Shown here piece by piece: positions 1 through 11,703 of a stretch of DNA of 60,000 bases (position 1 is the stretch's first letter; each line of letters begins with the position of its first letter). A program made the position numbers and the translations under genes. Source of the stretch: Cryptomeria japonica (lineage: Eukaryota > Streptophyta > Pinopsida > Cupressales > Cupressaceae). Below the pieces are notes generated by a model that made no database searches, was not told where the DNA came from, and saw nothing but the letters and a program-made list of their open reading frames with translations. Where the stretch lies: assembly GCF_030272615.1 (NCBI RefSeq), contig NC_081414.1, positions 525,741,137 through 525,801,136 on the forward strand, given 5' to 3'.

Positions 1-429
1 TAGCGACTGTGTTGATCCCTCTTTTAATGTCATCTATGGACTAATTTAAGTCCCTCTCACCATTTTACACGAATTCAAACCTTCACTCATGCAAATAGGG
101 AGCTGATTTAGGTAGAAATTTGTGCATATTTTGGGTAGTTTTATTGGTGTTTTGTGAAGTTATATGCAGGTAAGATCACATTTCAATGTAGCTGCAAACC
201 TTATTTCCCCTTTTCATGCATTCTTTCTTCCCTTTTCCCCTCAAAATCAATAGGTTAGGATTTATTAGTGTTGGGTTAGTCCAACACTTGCATCAAATTG
301 ATAAGGAAATTGGCTTTCTCCAAAGATTCAACCTCAACAATGCAAGGTCCCACACTTGGAGGTTGTTTCAATGTGTCACAGGGTTGATGAGCTTGAAAGT
401 TCATCAAGGGTGCACACTTTTGTGACAAT
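1..429. other. Left edge, no gene recognised
   Basis: AT-rich sequence with only short chance reading frames. The longest, at 216-425, shows no recognisable domain and no codon pattern that I trust. Similarity to the second repeat C copy (from about 42895) begins near 430, so this stretch is either an older flank or a part of repeat C not shared by the other copy. Confidence 0.4.
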
Positions 430-553
430 AGTTACATTAAATTATCAACTAGGGAATTGTAAACTTGAAATGGATCTGCACTGTATGTGCACTATGGGAG
501 ACTCTAACCTATTCTATTAGTTATGTATAAAAAATTAACTAAAAGTAATAAAC
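430..553 (+). repeat. Repeat C, copy 1, left part
   Basis: About 124 bp that match 42895-43020 closely, including the shared words gtatgggagactctaa (as cactatgggagactctaa here) and aaaattaactaaaa. The match breaks at taaac (549-553), where the gypsy element starts, and resumes after the second taaac at 28047-28051. Repeat C has no recognised coding domain; its class is unknown. Confidence 0.7.
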
Positions 554-1705
554 TCTAACATCATAAATTGTACCTCGTGTAATTTCACATCACATGGTGC
601 CTTCGCTTTAAGCCAAACTAAAGATGATGATCGATCTTCCACCTCGCCTTGTCTCTCAGCCTACTTTATCACCTATTTTGTCCAGTTTCCAAACTATTTG
701 AACTAATATGTTCATAGACACACGTGCACCACAAAGACATTTGTGTATTGCACATTCATCTCGTAGATATTCAGATTGAAGGTGGTAATTGGGACATTGT
801 ACTTGCTAATTTTGGTAGTGTAGCACCTCCTTCTATGATGACTGATGTCGGGTCATCTTCCAATCCCCTTTATATTGTCTTTTTCACCTTATTTTGGGCT
901 CTCTTGGTCTCTAATCGGTATTTTGAACTCTTGTATGCTCTCTAATATTTCACAGCTGATTTTTCCACATCTTTCCCACTATCTTATGCTCATTGATTAT
1001 GCTATCAACATTGTACAAGCTTCATCCTCTTGAGATATTTATTCTTGTTTTCACTCCAACAAGCTCCAACTTTTTGGTTTTGAAGGGGATTTCTTCCTCT
1101 CTTTCTCATTACATTGTTTATTTGATAATATTTTTTAAAACATAACATTTATGGCATTTCTTTTATTGCATTTATATTATTATCTATCAATCAATTAATC
1201 TTGGCAATCTATGGAGGTGGAAACACCAAAATATGAATTTTATTGCATTGGCTAGAAGCTACATTCCTTGGACCCTTTGAGAGCTTCCCTTTTATCCTTT
1301 TCATCCTTTCACTAGTGTATATCATTTTCTATTATCATTTTGTGTTTTTGTAGTATCCAATGTATAAAACCTTGAGTTCTAGTCATTTTGTACTTTTTGT
1401 ACAAACTTATGTACTTCGTCCATATGAGATGCATGCACACTACGTTGTTGTCCTATAATCACACATACATCCTAGACAAAGAGCGTATAGATTTTACCAG
1501 ATGGTCTCAATGAATAGTACTTTCAAGTTCTATGTTTGAAATATACTCATTTTTTATATCAAATAGTTCTACACTCTCCTTTCATACTAGTGATTAAAAT
1601 TAGAGGTCAAGGAACCCAAAAGGTTTATTTAGAGTGAAGAGGAGGTTATTGAGTTCTCAAGGGGTTTAGCCACCCTTTGCAATAGTTCAATTTTCGTAAT
1701 CTACA
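554..1705 (+). repeat. 5' LTR of the gypsy element
   Basis: About 1.15 kb that match 21192-21416 joined to 27072-28046. Shared words include cacatggt.cct.c.ctttaagccaaac near the start and ttagccaccctttg near the end. It ends ctaca at 1705, followed after tttt-like spacing by tggtgaacctgatg at 1709, a TGG-starting primer-site candidate; I cannot name the tRNA. It contains no coding region. Confidence 0.75.
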
Positions 1706-1879
1706 TTTTGGTGAACCTGATGTGAACTTGCTTCTTGATTCAAAAACTTCTTAAAAATTGTGCTAACTTTTCTTAAACTCAAAACACTTAGTGCTTGTGT
1801 CAGTCTTCTCTCTTCAACATTCTTTAGGTTGTTAGAGTGTTTTGGGACTCCTCTATGATTTTTATGACCTATACTACTT

Positions 1880-3934
1880 TGGAGATTGTGGAGAGGAGGA
1901 ATTATGGACCTATCATTCCACCTAATCAATACAGTCCTATGAGGCCTAGTCTGATATTCTTGGGGATGGTTGATCCTAATGATCCTTTCATTCCTCAATC
2001 TTTTCCTCGGGTTTAGGCTTTGGGAGCTCTACTACATGTACTTATTAGCCTAACTTATGAGATCATACACCGATGAATAACCCTCTAGGTTATCCTCCTC
2101 ATGTGGATCATGAGTCTACTTTAATGGATTCATTTGATCAGATTCGGTTCCTTGAGGAGAACTTGAGGAATTTTGATAGTTTCCTAAATCAGGAAAATAT
2201 CCTCCCCCAGGCCGGTTCCATCATTAGTAATCTTAGAGAGATGATCATCTCATATCATAAGGGCCTAGAGTTGTTGAGGTCATTATCTATGATTATGGTA
2301 TCTCATGTGCCTCTTATTGAGCCTAACCCTTAGGACACCCAGTCCAATATCATTGGCCCTCATACCAGTATTTCTATGCCTAGGGTGTGGGTCCATATAG
2401 TGTATACAATTCCTAAAGTGGATCCTCTATCTCATGGTATTATTCCAAGCATCAATATTTATTATAATCCCTTGGGGTACACTAAAACTGCATCTATTTC
2501 TATTGCTACATTCATTGATCATGCTACTTTTGTTGGCGCTAGTGCGGGTACTAGTATTGGCACTGGTTCTAGTGCCAGTGTTAGTGTCGGTGTTTGTTCT
2601 GGTGCTCGTGCTCCTACTGGTGTGCATAATCTTCCTCTACCTCCACTTGAAAATCTTGTCCTAAATACAATATTATAGAATAGGGGACAACTTCAATAAT
2701 AGCTTGCTAATCTTACTAGTGTGTCTAATTAATCTTTGGTTCCACCATATTATCATTGGAGTCCACTTGCTTTGCATGTCCTTAACACTTACCTACCCTA
2801 GGGGTTTGATTCTTTCAAATTTGATTGATATAATGGTGATAAAGATCCTCACACATTTACTCTTTTTTCACTTTATGCAATGATTATCACAACCAAAATC
2901 ATATTTAGCTTCTTCATTGCAAACAAAGACAAAATGAGAAAATTACAAATTTTATCTCAAGTATCAATATATATCAACTAAAGTTACATATTCCCTTTGA
3001 GATGGTGATCTTCAAAGAATATTTATTGGTAATTTGCAACTCATTGATTATCAACATATGATGAGTTGGTTTGGAGATTCTTCTCCAGATTCTCATGTTG
3101 ATACTTTTGGAGGTGCGTCTTCCTTGGGTGGGTCTCGAAAGAAAAAAATTATGGCTAATGTGATTACAATTCCACAATAAGATGAGAAAAAATACATAAG
3201 AGCCTCAAAAAAATAAGTACTTACTAAGTTATCTGAGTCTTACTCAAGTGTATTAAAAAAAATATTAAAGGATAATTTGGTGACTCCCCATGAGATTATA
3301 CCACTTTTGGATAAGAGACAATACCCTCATTGGTATGATGGTTCAAATTTATGCCAATATCACCATGTGTCTAGACATGATATCGAACATTGTATGTGTT
3401 TGTGACGTATTGTCCAAGATCATATAGATAACAATACTATCTAAGTTGGAGATAAAACATAGAAATTTAATAAGTTTTTTGACAAAACAAATAGTTAATT
3501 TTAGATCTATACCAATCCATTTCCCTCTAACTCTTCAAATTTTATTTTTGTGTCATTTTCTCCTAATTGAGTGATGGTCCTTATGTCAATATGATCACTA
3601 TCACTCCGATTTATCCCCCAAGCTAGAGGACAGGGGTATGACTATATCATTCACACCTCTGGAAAATTTATTTAGTAGAGAGCCTACTCCTCAATACATC
3701 CCTACTAAAATCAACGGTAACATTATTATAGGTACATTGTGGTTGACAGATCATCCAGAGTTGATGTCATTATGAAGGAGGCCCTCTCTATTAACAGTCT
3801 TCATTGGGAAAAATATGGTGAGTGTCATGCTACCATACAAATGCATGATGGACTTCCTGTTTCACCCATGAGGTGCACCAACTTGATGGTCCTCATAGGA
3901 CCCAGCAGGGTATCAAACATTTCTTGTTATCCCT
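1880..3934 (+). pseudogene. Gypsy gag and N-terminal protease relic
   Basis: Pieces of gag are readable across several frames. An N-terminal stretch near 1905-2020 is rich in Pro and Asn. From about 2800 comes the gag core pattern FDSFKFD.YNGDKDPHTF, equivalent to the F..Y.G..DP..H. motif of plant Ty3-gypsy gag. At about 3330-3440 comes HWYDGSNLCQYHHVSRHDIE followed by H.M.L, the usual C..YH....H....C zinc-binding region before protease. At 3739-3945 lies a protease-type stretch ending near GPSRVSN. In-frame stops and frameshifts are frequent. The relic is cut at 3934 by copia-1 and resumes at 17169. Confidence 0.75.
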
Positions 3935-6900
3935 TGATGGTATGATGAAAGAATAAGGATCCGGTCAAATACTGAGAGGGGGGGGGGGGTGAATCAGTAG
4001 ATAGAAAATTGATATAAACTTTCACCAATCTTAGTTTCAACCTCTCAAAGCAAACTCTAAACTGACAAGTTAAACCACTGAATTACAAATGCAATATCAC
4101 TGTCAAGTTAAACCGGTTGACTGTTATAACAGATTAATAGTAAAACAACTTGAAACTCACAAATATCCAAATACTTTACTGACATAAGTAAAACCTCATT
4201 TCATATTGTTGTCAATTAACATAACATATCAAAGTGGACTTAGCAGTTAAGCAATTCAACCATAGTAAACATAACCACAAAAACATTCACCACTTGACAC
4301 AATATTTTTGACATGTAAACCCAAATGGGAAAAACCATGACGAGGATGAATACCCACAAGTATTCTGAACTCTTTTGAAGTTTGCCCTATTAGGAGCCAA
4401 GCCTGTTAAACTTTACAAAAATTCATGTTAAGAATAGATCCTATTAGGGACCACCCTGTTAAGGGATTGACTATAATACCCTATTAGAATCAATACCCTG
4501 TGAGGATTAACCTCGGTAGAGGATTTGAAATCCAAGCTAATGGACCACCTAGTTAGAGGATTTGAATAACACTAATCTTGTTAGAGCTTACTGATGGACT
4601 TGTAAAGCACTAAGAGGGGTGGGAGGGTGAATCAGTGAAACCATAAATAATACTACCTTAAACACTGACCGGTAGATAAACTTAACAAGTTTGTTAAACA
4701 ATATGCATGCAAGAAAAAATGATATAACAATATCCACAATAAATAAAACATCCACCATAACACAAGTGTTTATACGTGGAAAACCCAAATAGGTAAAAAC
4801 CATGGTGAGATGAGACTCACAAGTTAACTATTTGTAGTAATAGATAACTGACTAGTTAGGGTCTACAAAAATGCTCTGCTAGGAGCGAATCCTGTTAAAG
4901 ATCCCAAAGCTTAGTTAAAAGCTATACCCTGTAAAAGGTAGTACCCTGTAAGGAGTAACCTCAGCGGAGGATTTTGTAAATCCAAACTAATGGATCATCT
5001 GGCTAGAGGATTGAACAATGAAGCTTGTTAGAGCTTACCCGGTTAGGGGATTTGATTGTTGCAGTGATTAGAAAACAACAGTTGATGTGATCTAGTAGTA
5101 GCACAATTTGCTTGTATAGATCTTGTTATGCGTACTTAACTCCTCTTTACCAACATACTCTACGACTTAACACTTCTGCCTTTACACATAGCATATTAAT
5201 TTCGCTCATACAAAATAATTAATTGTGTTATCAATAAATAGACATTTAGATTTCATGTCGGCCTCTAGAAATCATAACACAATTACCTAGGTGCAGTGTA
5301 TCTAGTCAAGTGATCATAACTCATCACAAAAATACCACCAAAATTTGTCGGTAAGGATAACTCATCACGACTTGTGGTAACTCATCACACAATAAACAAA
5401 TACTGGTTGGAACAATCAATACCGGTTGTAGTTAAACATATAAACCGTTATCCTTGATGCTCCTGTGATAACCTCCGCTGGATCTCCCTATTGATGTTGA
5501 GTTATGTAGTACCCCTCCTCGATCAAACTCTTTTTGTATCTTTGTTTGACTTAAGTTGACTGTTTAGTGGATACATTATTGTATATTGATTCAGACTTTA
5601 TGCGATGTTATTTCATGCTTTATCTGGATTTGTGGTGTATGCTTTTATGCAGTATCTCAATGCTTATATTCAATGTTATTTTTATGGATCATTATCATGG
5701 ACTGACACTTTTACTTCATATGTGCGATGTGCTATTTATATGCTGCATGTTTGCATGTGTATGGGATGCGAGGGGATGATTTTCCTTCACTCACTCCGAT
5801 GAGATAGGGAACATCATGATTCTCCTTCATCGGTGTGCGTGCCATGTCTGTATATATATTTTTCGATAAGCACATGTGGTTCTTTGGTGCAATACATTGC
5901 AGGTACTAGTACCGGGTAGGTATGGGGTATTGACTCCACCTAGTTTCACAAGTCTGAGCATGCCTTATATGTCTGATGGGAGTGGAGGAGATAGTTGTTG
6001 GACCCTAACTTGACCCGCAGTCACACTCATATGAGTGTTGTCAGTCGGTCCTCTTTTCCGTTTGACTGGTATGTGAGTCAGAGTGCTTTATGGTTTCGTC
6101 TTGTGAGTCATCGTTTGAGCATTCCTCGTTTTGTGTGTTTTCATTTATTTAAATGGTTATTTAATTGAGTGGATGATGCTATTTTATGCTGGCGTAATTA
6201 GTTGACTATTATGCTCTTAAGTCTATTGATTTAATTAAATTAATGATTTGTTAGAATTAAATGGTTAAATGGCTTATTTTATTGTGTAAAGTTGTATTAA
6301 TATATTGTGAAAAGAAAAATATTTGCCTTGCCATTTAAAAGTGGAATGATTATGTTGAAAGAAATTATCACGTGGAAATAAAGATGAAATAAAAATAAAA
6401 GCTTTTTCCTTTTACCTATCCATTTGACTTTTGTATTTTATTTTATCAAAAAAGAATGTTTTTGGAAAAAGGGTAAATCTGATTGCTTTTTAGTTTTTAA
6501 ATATTTTAATCTGATTGGTGGAGAAAACTTTTAACCTAGAAAGTTTAGGTTGAAATATATTTTTTCCCATATATTTCGGGGAGTTCACGGGAAAAGGGAG
6601 GAGAATTTTTGAAGGAGAAAATTGGAAAACCATTTTGGAAGAGGAGCTGGAATTGGAATTGGTTTGCAATTGGGATTCTTCCATCATTTTGCTTCCTAGT
6701 TTGCTGAAGGTTGGATAATCTCTTCTTGTTTTGCAATTTAGTTTTGAATGTTTTAGTTGCTTCCTGTGTGTTGAAAAAAGTAAGTCTCTTTGTAAATTCT
6801 TGTGGAATGATTGGGATGAAAGAAAGAGTGATAGTTATTGATGATTTTGTGGAATTCATATCAAATGTTTGCATATGGGAAAGAAATGGTTCATTTCTCT

Positions 6901-7359
6901 ATTTGTTGTTTGTTATTTGTTCTTGAAAATCAAGTTCGTGAATTATCTCTTCTATTTGGAATAGAAAGGAATAAATTTAGTTGTTGTGTGTTTTTTAGTA
7001 TCTATTTGCCCAAGATTTGGGGCTTATGTTAGCAAAAATTGGTTGTTTACCTCTTGATAGATGTAAGGAATTCTTCCTGTGTAATGGAAGTGAGGAAATT
7101 TATCTTAATCCTTCTCCTATCTCTTAAATTCTTCTATTGTTGCCTAAATCTTTATTTAATTGGGGCAATTTTGTGATTTTATTCACCATTTACCTTATTG
7201 GTAAATATCCTTTCTTAGTTTTGGATTTTGGCACTATGTGGGTGTGCTCGTGAAATGAACAGGGGAGGTTTTAATCTTATGATTAATTGTCTTAGAGAAG
7301 AAATTTTATTATCAAATTAAATCTAACCTAACCCATGTGGCGGGCTAATCCCACCACAT

Positions 7360-7510
7360 GGGACGGTAGTTGCTTTCTACCACGGTAGCAGCACTACCGA
7401 CGGTAGCAGCACTACTGGTTGGTAGTGGCTACTACCAGTGGTAGCAGCACTATCGGCAGGTAGTGCCTGTGGCTACCGACAGTAGCACTACCGCGGGTAG
7501 GCTTTGGCCC
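7360..7510. repeat. GC-rich cluster of GTAGCAGCACTACCG-like repeats
   Basis: Several degenerate copies of ggtagcagcactacc and its complement (for example near 7385, 7400, 7440 and 7480) inside the long LTR, in a strongly AT-rich setting. The copies are partly self-complementary (ggtagtggctactacc). The related site in the other LTR copy, 59690-59760, is shorter, with tggtagcagcgtt and gctaccac. Confidence 0.7.
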
Positions 7511-8240
7511 CCGCGTGATTTTTACCTTCTATGACACAATATAATATGTCGTTAATAATTTTTATCGAATGCAATGATTTTGTAAAGTTAGATTTTAATG
7601 TGAAATATTAATGGTAGTTATAAATTGATTTTTATATTGATTTGATAAATTTATTTATTAAAATCAAGGTTTTGGAATTATTAATTCAAATTGGTAAATT
7701 TGGATGTATTCTGGAAATGGAGTATATGTTTATTTTAATTCAAATTTTATTCAGTTGAATATTTAATATGGATTTTACTCTATATTGGTGTATTGAATTT
7801 GGAAATTAAATAGAAGTAAATGACGTTTCTGAATGATGTTGTTGTCTTAAAAATTGTCTGAGTGTGGACTTAGTGAATTAGCTTTCCTTGCAAGAGTATT
7901 AATTGTGGTTATTTCTCGTATGTGGTTCAGTCGTCCTGTTGTGGTGTATTTGGTACCTATAGTTCAAGTGATGTATGATGACCTCGTTCTCTTAACCATG
8001 TCGTGACTTTTCCTTATGGTTAACCAAGAGTTAGTATGTCCTTGTTTTTGACCACTTGTATTTGGATAGTGGTGTTATGGATGTCTGCTTCACCATAGGG
8101 TCCTCGTGGAGTGACCATGTTTGTTTAGTGTCCTTTGAGAGAGTGGCTTTTGAGTGGGGGCCACGCCCGAAGTGGATGGCAGGATAACCCCTCGAAAGTC
8201 AGCTAATAAGTGATAATCTAATAAATTGATTAGGAGATGG

Positions 8241-9305
8241 TGTTAGGTCCCGGAGACAACTGAGAGGGGGGGGGTGAATCAATTGTCTAATAAATTCAAA
8301 CCAAAAACAACTTAACCAAACTTAATGCTTAATACCGGTGAACCAAACTTTATGCTGGTAGACAGTTTATCAGTTAATTGCAGTACCGGTAAAGATTATG
8401 CATGAAACAAAAAGACAATAACATCCACAACACATAACACCAATATTTGTATGCAGAAACCCTGTAAGGGGAAAAACCACGGTGGGAAACCTTACCCACA
8501 ATCAGATGATACTACTGCAGATAGTATGTGTATACAAATGGGGTCTGCGCATGCAGAAAGGCCAAGCGCCTAGAGCTCACTGCTCAAACACAAATAGGAG
8601 TCACACTGACTACAATTGGATGGTTAAATCCAATAATGATGTACTGCTCAAAATAGCATCTTCATATGTTAGATTCAGTACCAGTGTAGTTCTGATATGC
8701 CTTCACAAAAACCTTCCTTCAATCTGAATGATGTCTACATGTATAGCTCTGCTTATTTTCGCATATACCTTCTTACAACCCTTTTCCCATTTGCCTATCT
8801 GATCTTACAAATAAGATCTTACATTTATACCATAACCTAAGACCAATTTTAGTAGGTCGGTTCTAAAAGATATTACAATAAAATCAATTACAAGTAAATC
8901 AATAACCAATGCAATATTTGATTCAACATGTCGGCTTAATGCATTTACAACATTGATAAATCATCTCCAAAGCATGTCGTGCTGATCTGGAATAGATAAG
9001 CATGTCAGTGCTTATTCTGGACCTATTTGCCGATAACAACAAATATGCAAATACGAATATACCAATGAACAAATCTCCAAGACAAATTGTCCAAATGATG
9101 TCTTCAACATAACCAAGTGTTTTACACTTCATTCCAAGTGTCGGTGAACAATATATCCTGCCAGTGTACCAGATATCGGTGACTGTGCATAAGTCACTTG
9201 CTTGTCGGTGAACATTGCCAATCCTCCAAAGTGCTAGAGTTGATAAGTGTTAATGGGTATTGACATCAATGAAAAAACCATATCAACATATCCAAAATAC
9301 CAACA
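8241..9305 (-). mobile_element. Solo LTR of the copia-1-like group, innermost in the nest
   Basis: Plus-strand start tgttagg at 8241, end taccaaca at 9305, flanked by a perfect duplication gatgg (8236-8240 and 9306-9310). The other long-LTR copy reads across the equivalent site without an insertion (around 58690, reverse strand). The box ctgagagggggggggtgaatca lies 26 bp inside the left end, as in the other LTRs of this group. 1,065 bp, no coding region; orientation is inferred from that box. Confidence 0.9.
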
Positions 9306-10277
9306 GATGGGTAGTTTATAACATTATAAAATATATTGTACCTTGTGCATGGTTGAGTGCTCGTATAGGCTCAAGGTGTAGTGGGAAGGCCTGGAATGGC
9401 AAACCAACCACCTTGTCATCACGAAGGGTTGGTAGGGTCTGCATGAGACTTAGTTGGAGCCGGAGGTTCGGGAAAGGTTACCACGATAACCTAGGATGGG
9501 GGCTGGGATCTATGGAGGCCTACCATGGTAACCATCATAAGCTATGCGATGACACTCTCTCTTTAGGGTCACTTGTGTATTGTGATGTCGAATCACTTGA
9601 GTATTATGATGTTGAGTCACCTAGAATATTATAGAGTCGTATTGTGTTGTCATGGAGTCATATTGTTCTGTCGACCATGTCATGCTTTTGTTTGCTTGAG
9701 GTTCCTCTGCTATCTCCTATCACGGTGGGGAGATTCCTTTTTGGGAATTACATGGTCGGGTGGTAGTGTCGCTTCCCATCGGATGTTCTTGTTCGTACCT
9801 TCATGCGGGGATTGGCTTCACAGGTGTTCCTATGGTTCGTGACTCATACTCTATCTCATGTTTGGAGATTATTTTATTCTTTGGAGACCTATGTGCTCAT
9901 TTGTATCATGAATTTATGTAACCTTGTAATTTGGTTAAGTTGTAAACTTTATATGTATTATGAGAGCCATGTATTGGAAGATCAATGTAATCCTAGTTTG
10001 GATGTTATTTATCAGCTTTCTATATGATTAGTGTAAATGCTTTATTGAAGAGAAATTATATTGTATCCTTTTAATCTTTCAATGGTGTAATTTGTTATTG
10101 CATATGGCTTATTATGTTCCTTGAGTAATGATGGATTATTGGATTGATCGTAATTGTGGAATTTAACTTTTAGTTTTATTCTTCATTGGTAACCCTTTAA
10201 GGAATTATGGTGTAAGTCTTCCGCTTGTGTTATTATAGTGCTATTGTAGTAATTAATGCACTTAATATGATTTATAC

Positions 10278-10302
10278 TTTATATATATATATATATATAT
10301 TA
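10278..10302. repeat. Short TA microsatellite
   Basis: A run of about 12 alternating TA units near the right end of the long LTR. It contrasts with the roughly 133-bp AT run in the second LTR copy, but the two do not lie at the same alignment position. Confidence 0.85.
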
Positions 10303-10887
10303 CCCTTAGATCTGGTATTCCTTTGGTGTTCCTGGTAGGGCATTACAAGTTATGTATAACCATCGGTTATCTCTATGCATATACCAGTTGTCACCAAATA
10401 CCGGTTAGATATAAACCTCTAGTATACCGATTGTAGTGTAAACAACTTTGAAGTTACACCGGTAGACAATATGAACATATGTGTGTGTGTGTTTCATCAA
10501 TCACAATATATGATGAATTCATTACAATCATCATCAAGCCAACACTTACCCGGTTAGGGGCTTTTACTGTTGTAATTGTTAGAAAACAACATGGGTTTGC
10601 TGATATGTTTGAATAGCACTACACTTGCTTGTTCAGATCCCTTTCATGCTCCTATCTGCCTTTACACAAACTGTAGATACATCATCCAGTTCGGCAACCA
10701 GACTCAACTACAATTTTGCCAACTCCGAAACAAAACAACTCATCGACCTTATAAACAAAACAATAGGTCGGTAACACAACACAAACCTAATTCTCTTATA
10801 GAGATTACAAACAAATCGGTTCAAGTATGACCATTGGATTACATAGCAATCTCTGCACATCATTCAAGATAGCCTCGACTGCTCCTT

Positions 10888-11057
10888 GATCACCGCTTCA
10901 TCGAACTCTGTAACTCATCATGTGGTTTGCATTACATGCAATATACTTGCTCATTCCCAAGATAAAAATCGTTATCTCAACGTGCCAAAAATACTTTTAA
11001 ACTCTTCTCATACAACATGTATATGTGTTATAATAATTACCACTCATCATCAGATCA
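10888..11057. other. 165-bp segment retained here and deleted from the partner LTR
   Basis: Begins and ends with gatca (10888-10892 and 11053-11057). In the 5' LTR of copia-1 the same place (16908-16912) has a single gatca, so the segment was lost there by a deletion between 5-bp direct repeats. Confidence 0.7.
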
Positions 11058-11310
11058 TAAACCAATACAATCAATTCACCAAACTTAATCGGTTAGGGTT
11101 TATCATATCAACAGGTAGGGTTTACCGGTTCAACTCTCCATTACTTAGCTATACCGGTTTCCACTTCAAACTCACCTACTAGTTGCATTTCCCTTCACTA
11201 TCTCTTCCTACCAGTTACAAAACAACATTTTAACAACATCATTACCTGTTAATTGACATCAATGACAACATAACATTTCATTAATGCAATCTTCATGCAA
11301 ATTCCAACAA

Positions 11311-11322
11311 ACTCCCCCTTTG
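11311..11322 (-). other. Polypurine tract of copia-1
   Basis: On the minus strand the sequence reads caaagggggagtt directly before the LTR start TGTTGG. This is the plus-strand priming tract expected just upstream of a copia 3' LTR. Similar ccccctttg blocks near 11465-11505 may be decayed extra tracts. Confidence 0.8.
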
Positions 11323-11703
11323 GCATTGATGGTAATACAAGTATCAATACCCTTGATTGCTATGATTGTGAATAGGAATCCTGGTTTACATTTTACCATG
11401 TACTCTCCTTGTCTTCAACTGGTAGCTGGTTGTAGAACTTCTCTCTGTCAATCATACAATTCTTCTTCCCCCTAATCACATAGTTCTTCTCCCCCTTTGA
11501 CAACAATGCCAAAGTGAAAGTAAAACATGCAATGTCAAACTTCACTGCTAAGCATCATCAACCTGCAACTTGATGCTCCCCTTGTGGAATAAATCCACTT
11601 CTACACCAATCCTGCTGTAAAATTCTGCAAGTAGCTCCAGGACTGATGTACTCTACATCATGCTCAATTGACCTCATGAAGGGGTACAACCCCTAGCTGA
11701 ATT
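11323..11703 (-). other. copia-1 3' untranslated stretch
   Basis: About 380 bp between the RNase H stop and the polypurine tract. No further domain seen. Confidence 0.5.

Larger units (their letters stand above)
5505..10347. mobile_element. Long solo LTR (gypsy-like, TGTAGTACCC...GGGCATTACA)
   Basis: Starts tgtagtaccc at 5505 and ends gggcattaca at 10347, imperfect inverted ends, flanked by a perfect duplication agtta (5500-5504 and 10348-10352). Without the nested LTR it is about 3.77 kb. The half from roughly 7300 to 10347 matches the reverse complement of 57687 to about 59760. No gag or pol domain, primer site or internal repeated LTR was seen, so a very long solo LTR is the simplest reading; a coding-free LTR element is the alternative. 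Assignment to gypsy rests only on the terminal sequence style. The orientation of transcription is unknown. Confidence 0.75.
4592..10544 (-). mobile_element. Solo LTR related to the copia-1 LTR, nested in it and split by another LTR
   Basis: On the plus strand it starts tgatggac at 4592 and ends gccaaca at 10544, the same terminal pattern as copia-1, with a perfect 5-bp duplication cttac. Removing the insertion 5505-10347 and one agtta copy leaves about 1.1 kb (4592-5504 joined to 10353-10544). Internally it resembles the copia-1 LTR in order but is clearly diverged: the aagaggggtgggagggtgaatcagtg box, aaaccatggtgaga, and the repeated taccctgt and gaggatt phrases. No coding region, so it is a solo LTR. 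Confidence 0.88.
3935..11309 (-). repeat. 3' LTR of copia-1, split by nested LTRs
   Basis: Segments 3935-4591 and 10550-11309 together match the 5' LTR 15842-17163. The break point is cttac, duplicated at 4587-4591 and 10545-10549. The intact LTR reads gagcttacccggttagg at about 16557, which verifies the junction. This LTR keeps 165 bp (10888-11052) that the 5' LTR has lost, and lacks a tandem duplication of roughly 80 bp that the 5' LTR has gained near 16262-16400. Confidence 0.9.

Noticed and set aside
564-568. Gypsy LTR start at tgtacctcg (569) with taaat as target duplication
   Set aside because: taaat does not equal the right flank taaac, whereas taaac at 549-553 matches it and also fits the uninterrupted repeat C copy.
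2376-2678. Ser/Gly/Ala-rich and Leu/Val-rich frames on both strands
   Set aside because: They overlap each other over a low-complexity stretch (ggtgctagtgc-like) inside the gypsy gag region; frame choice is arbitrary.
9260-9634. 124-codon plus-strand frame
   Set aside because: Lies across the end of a solo LTR and the long LTR; the second LTR copy does not keep the frame open as a protein.
5997-10347. LTR starting at tgttggaccc (5997) after a purine stretch
   Set aside because: The duplication agtta flanks 5505 and 10347, not 5997, so the longer unit is better supported.
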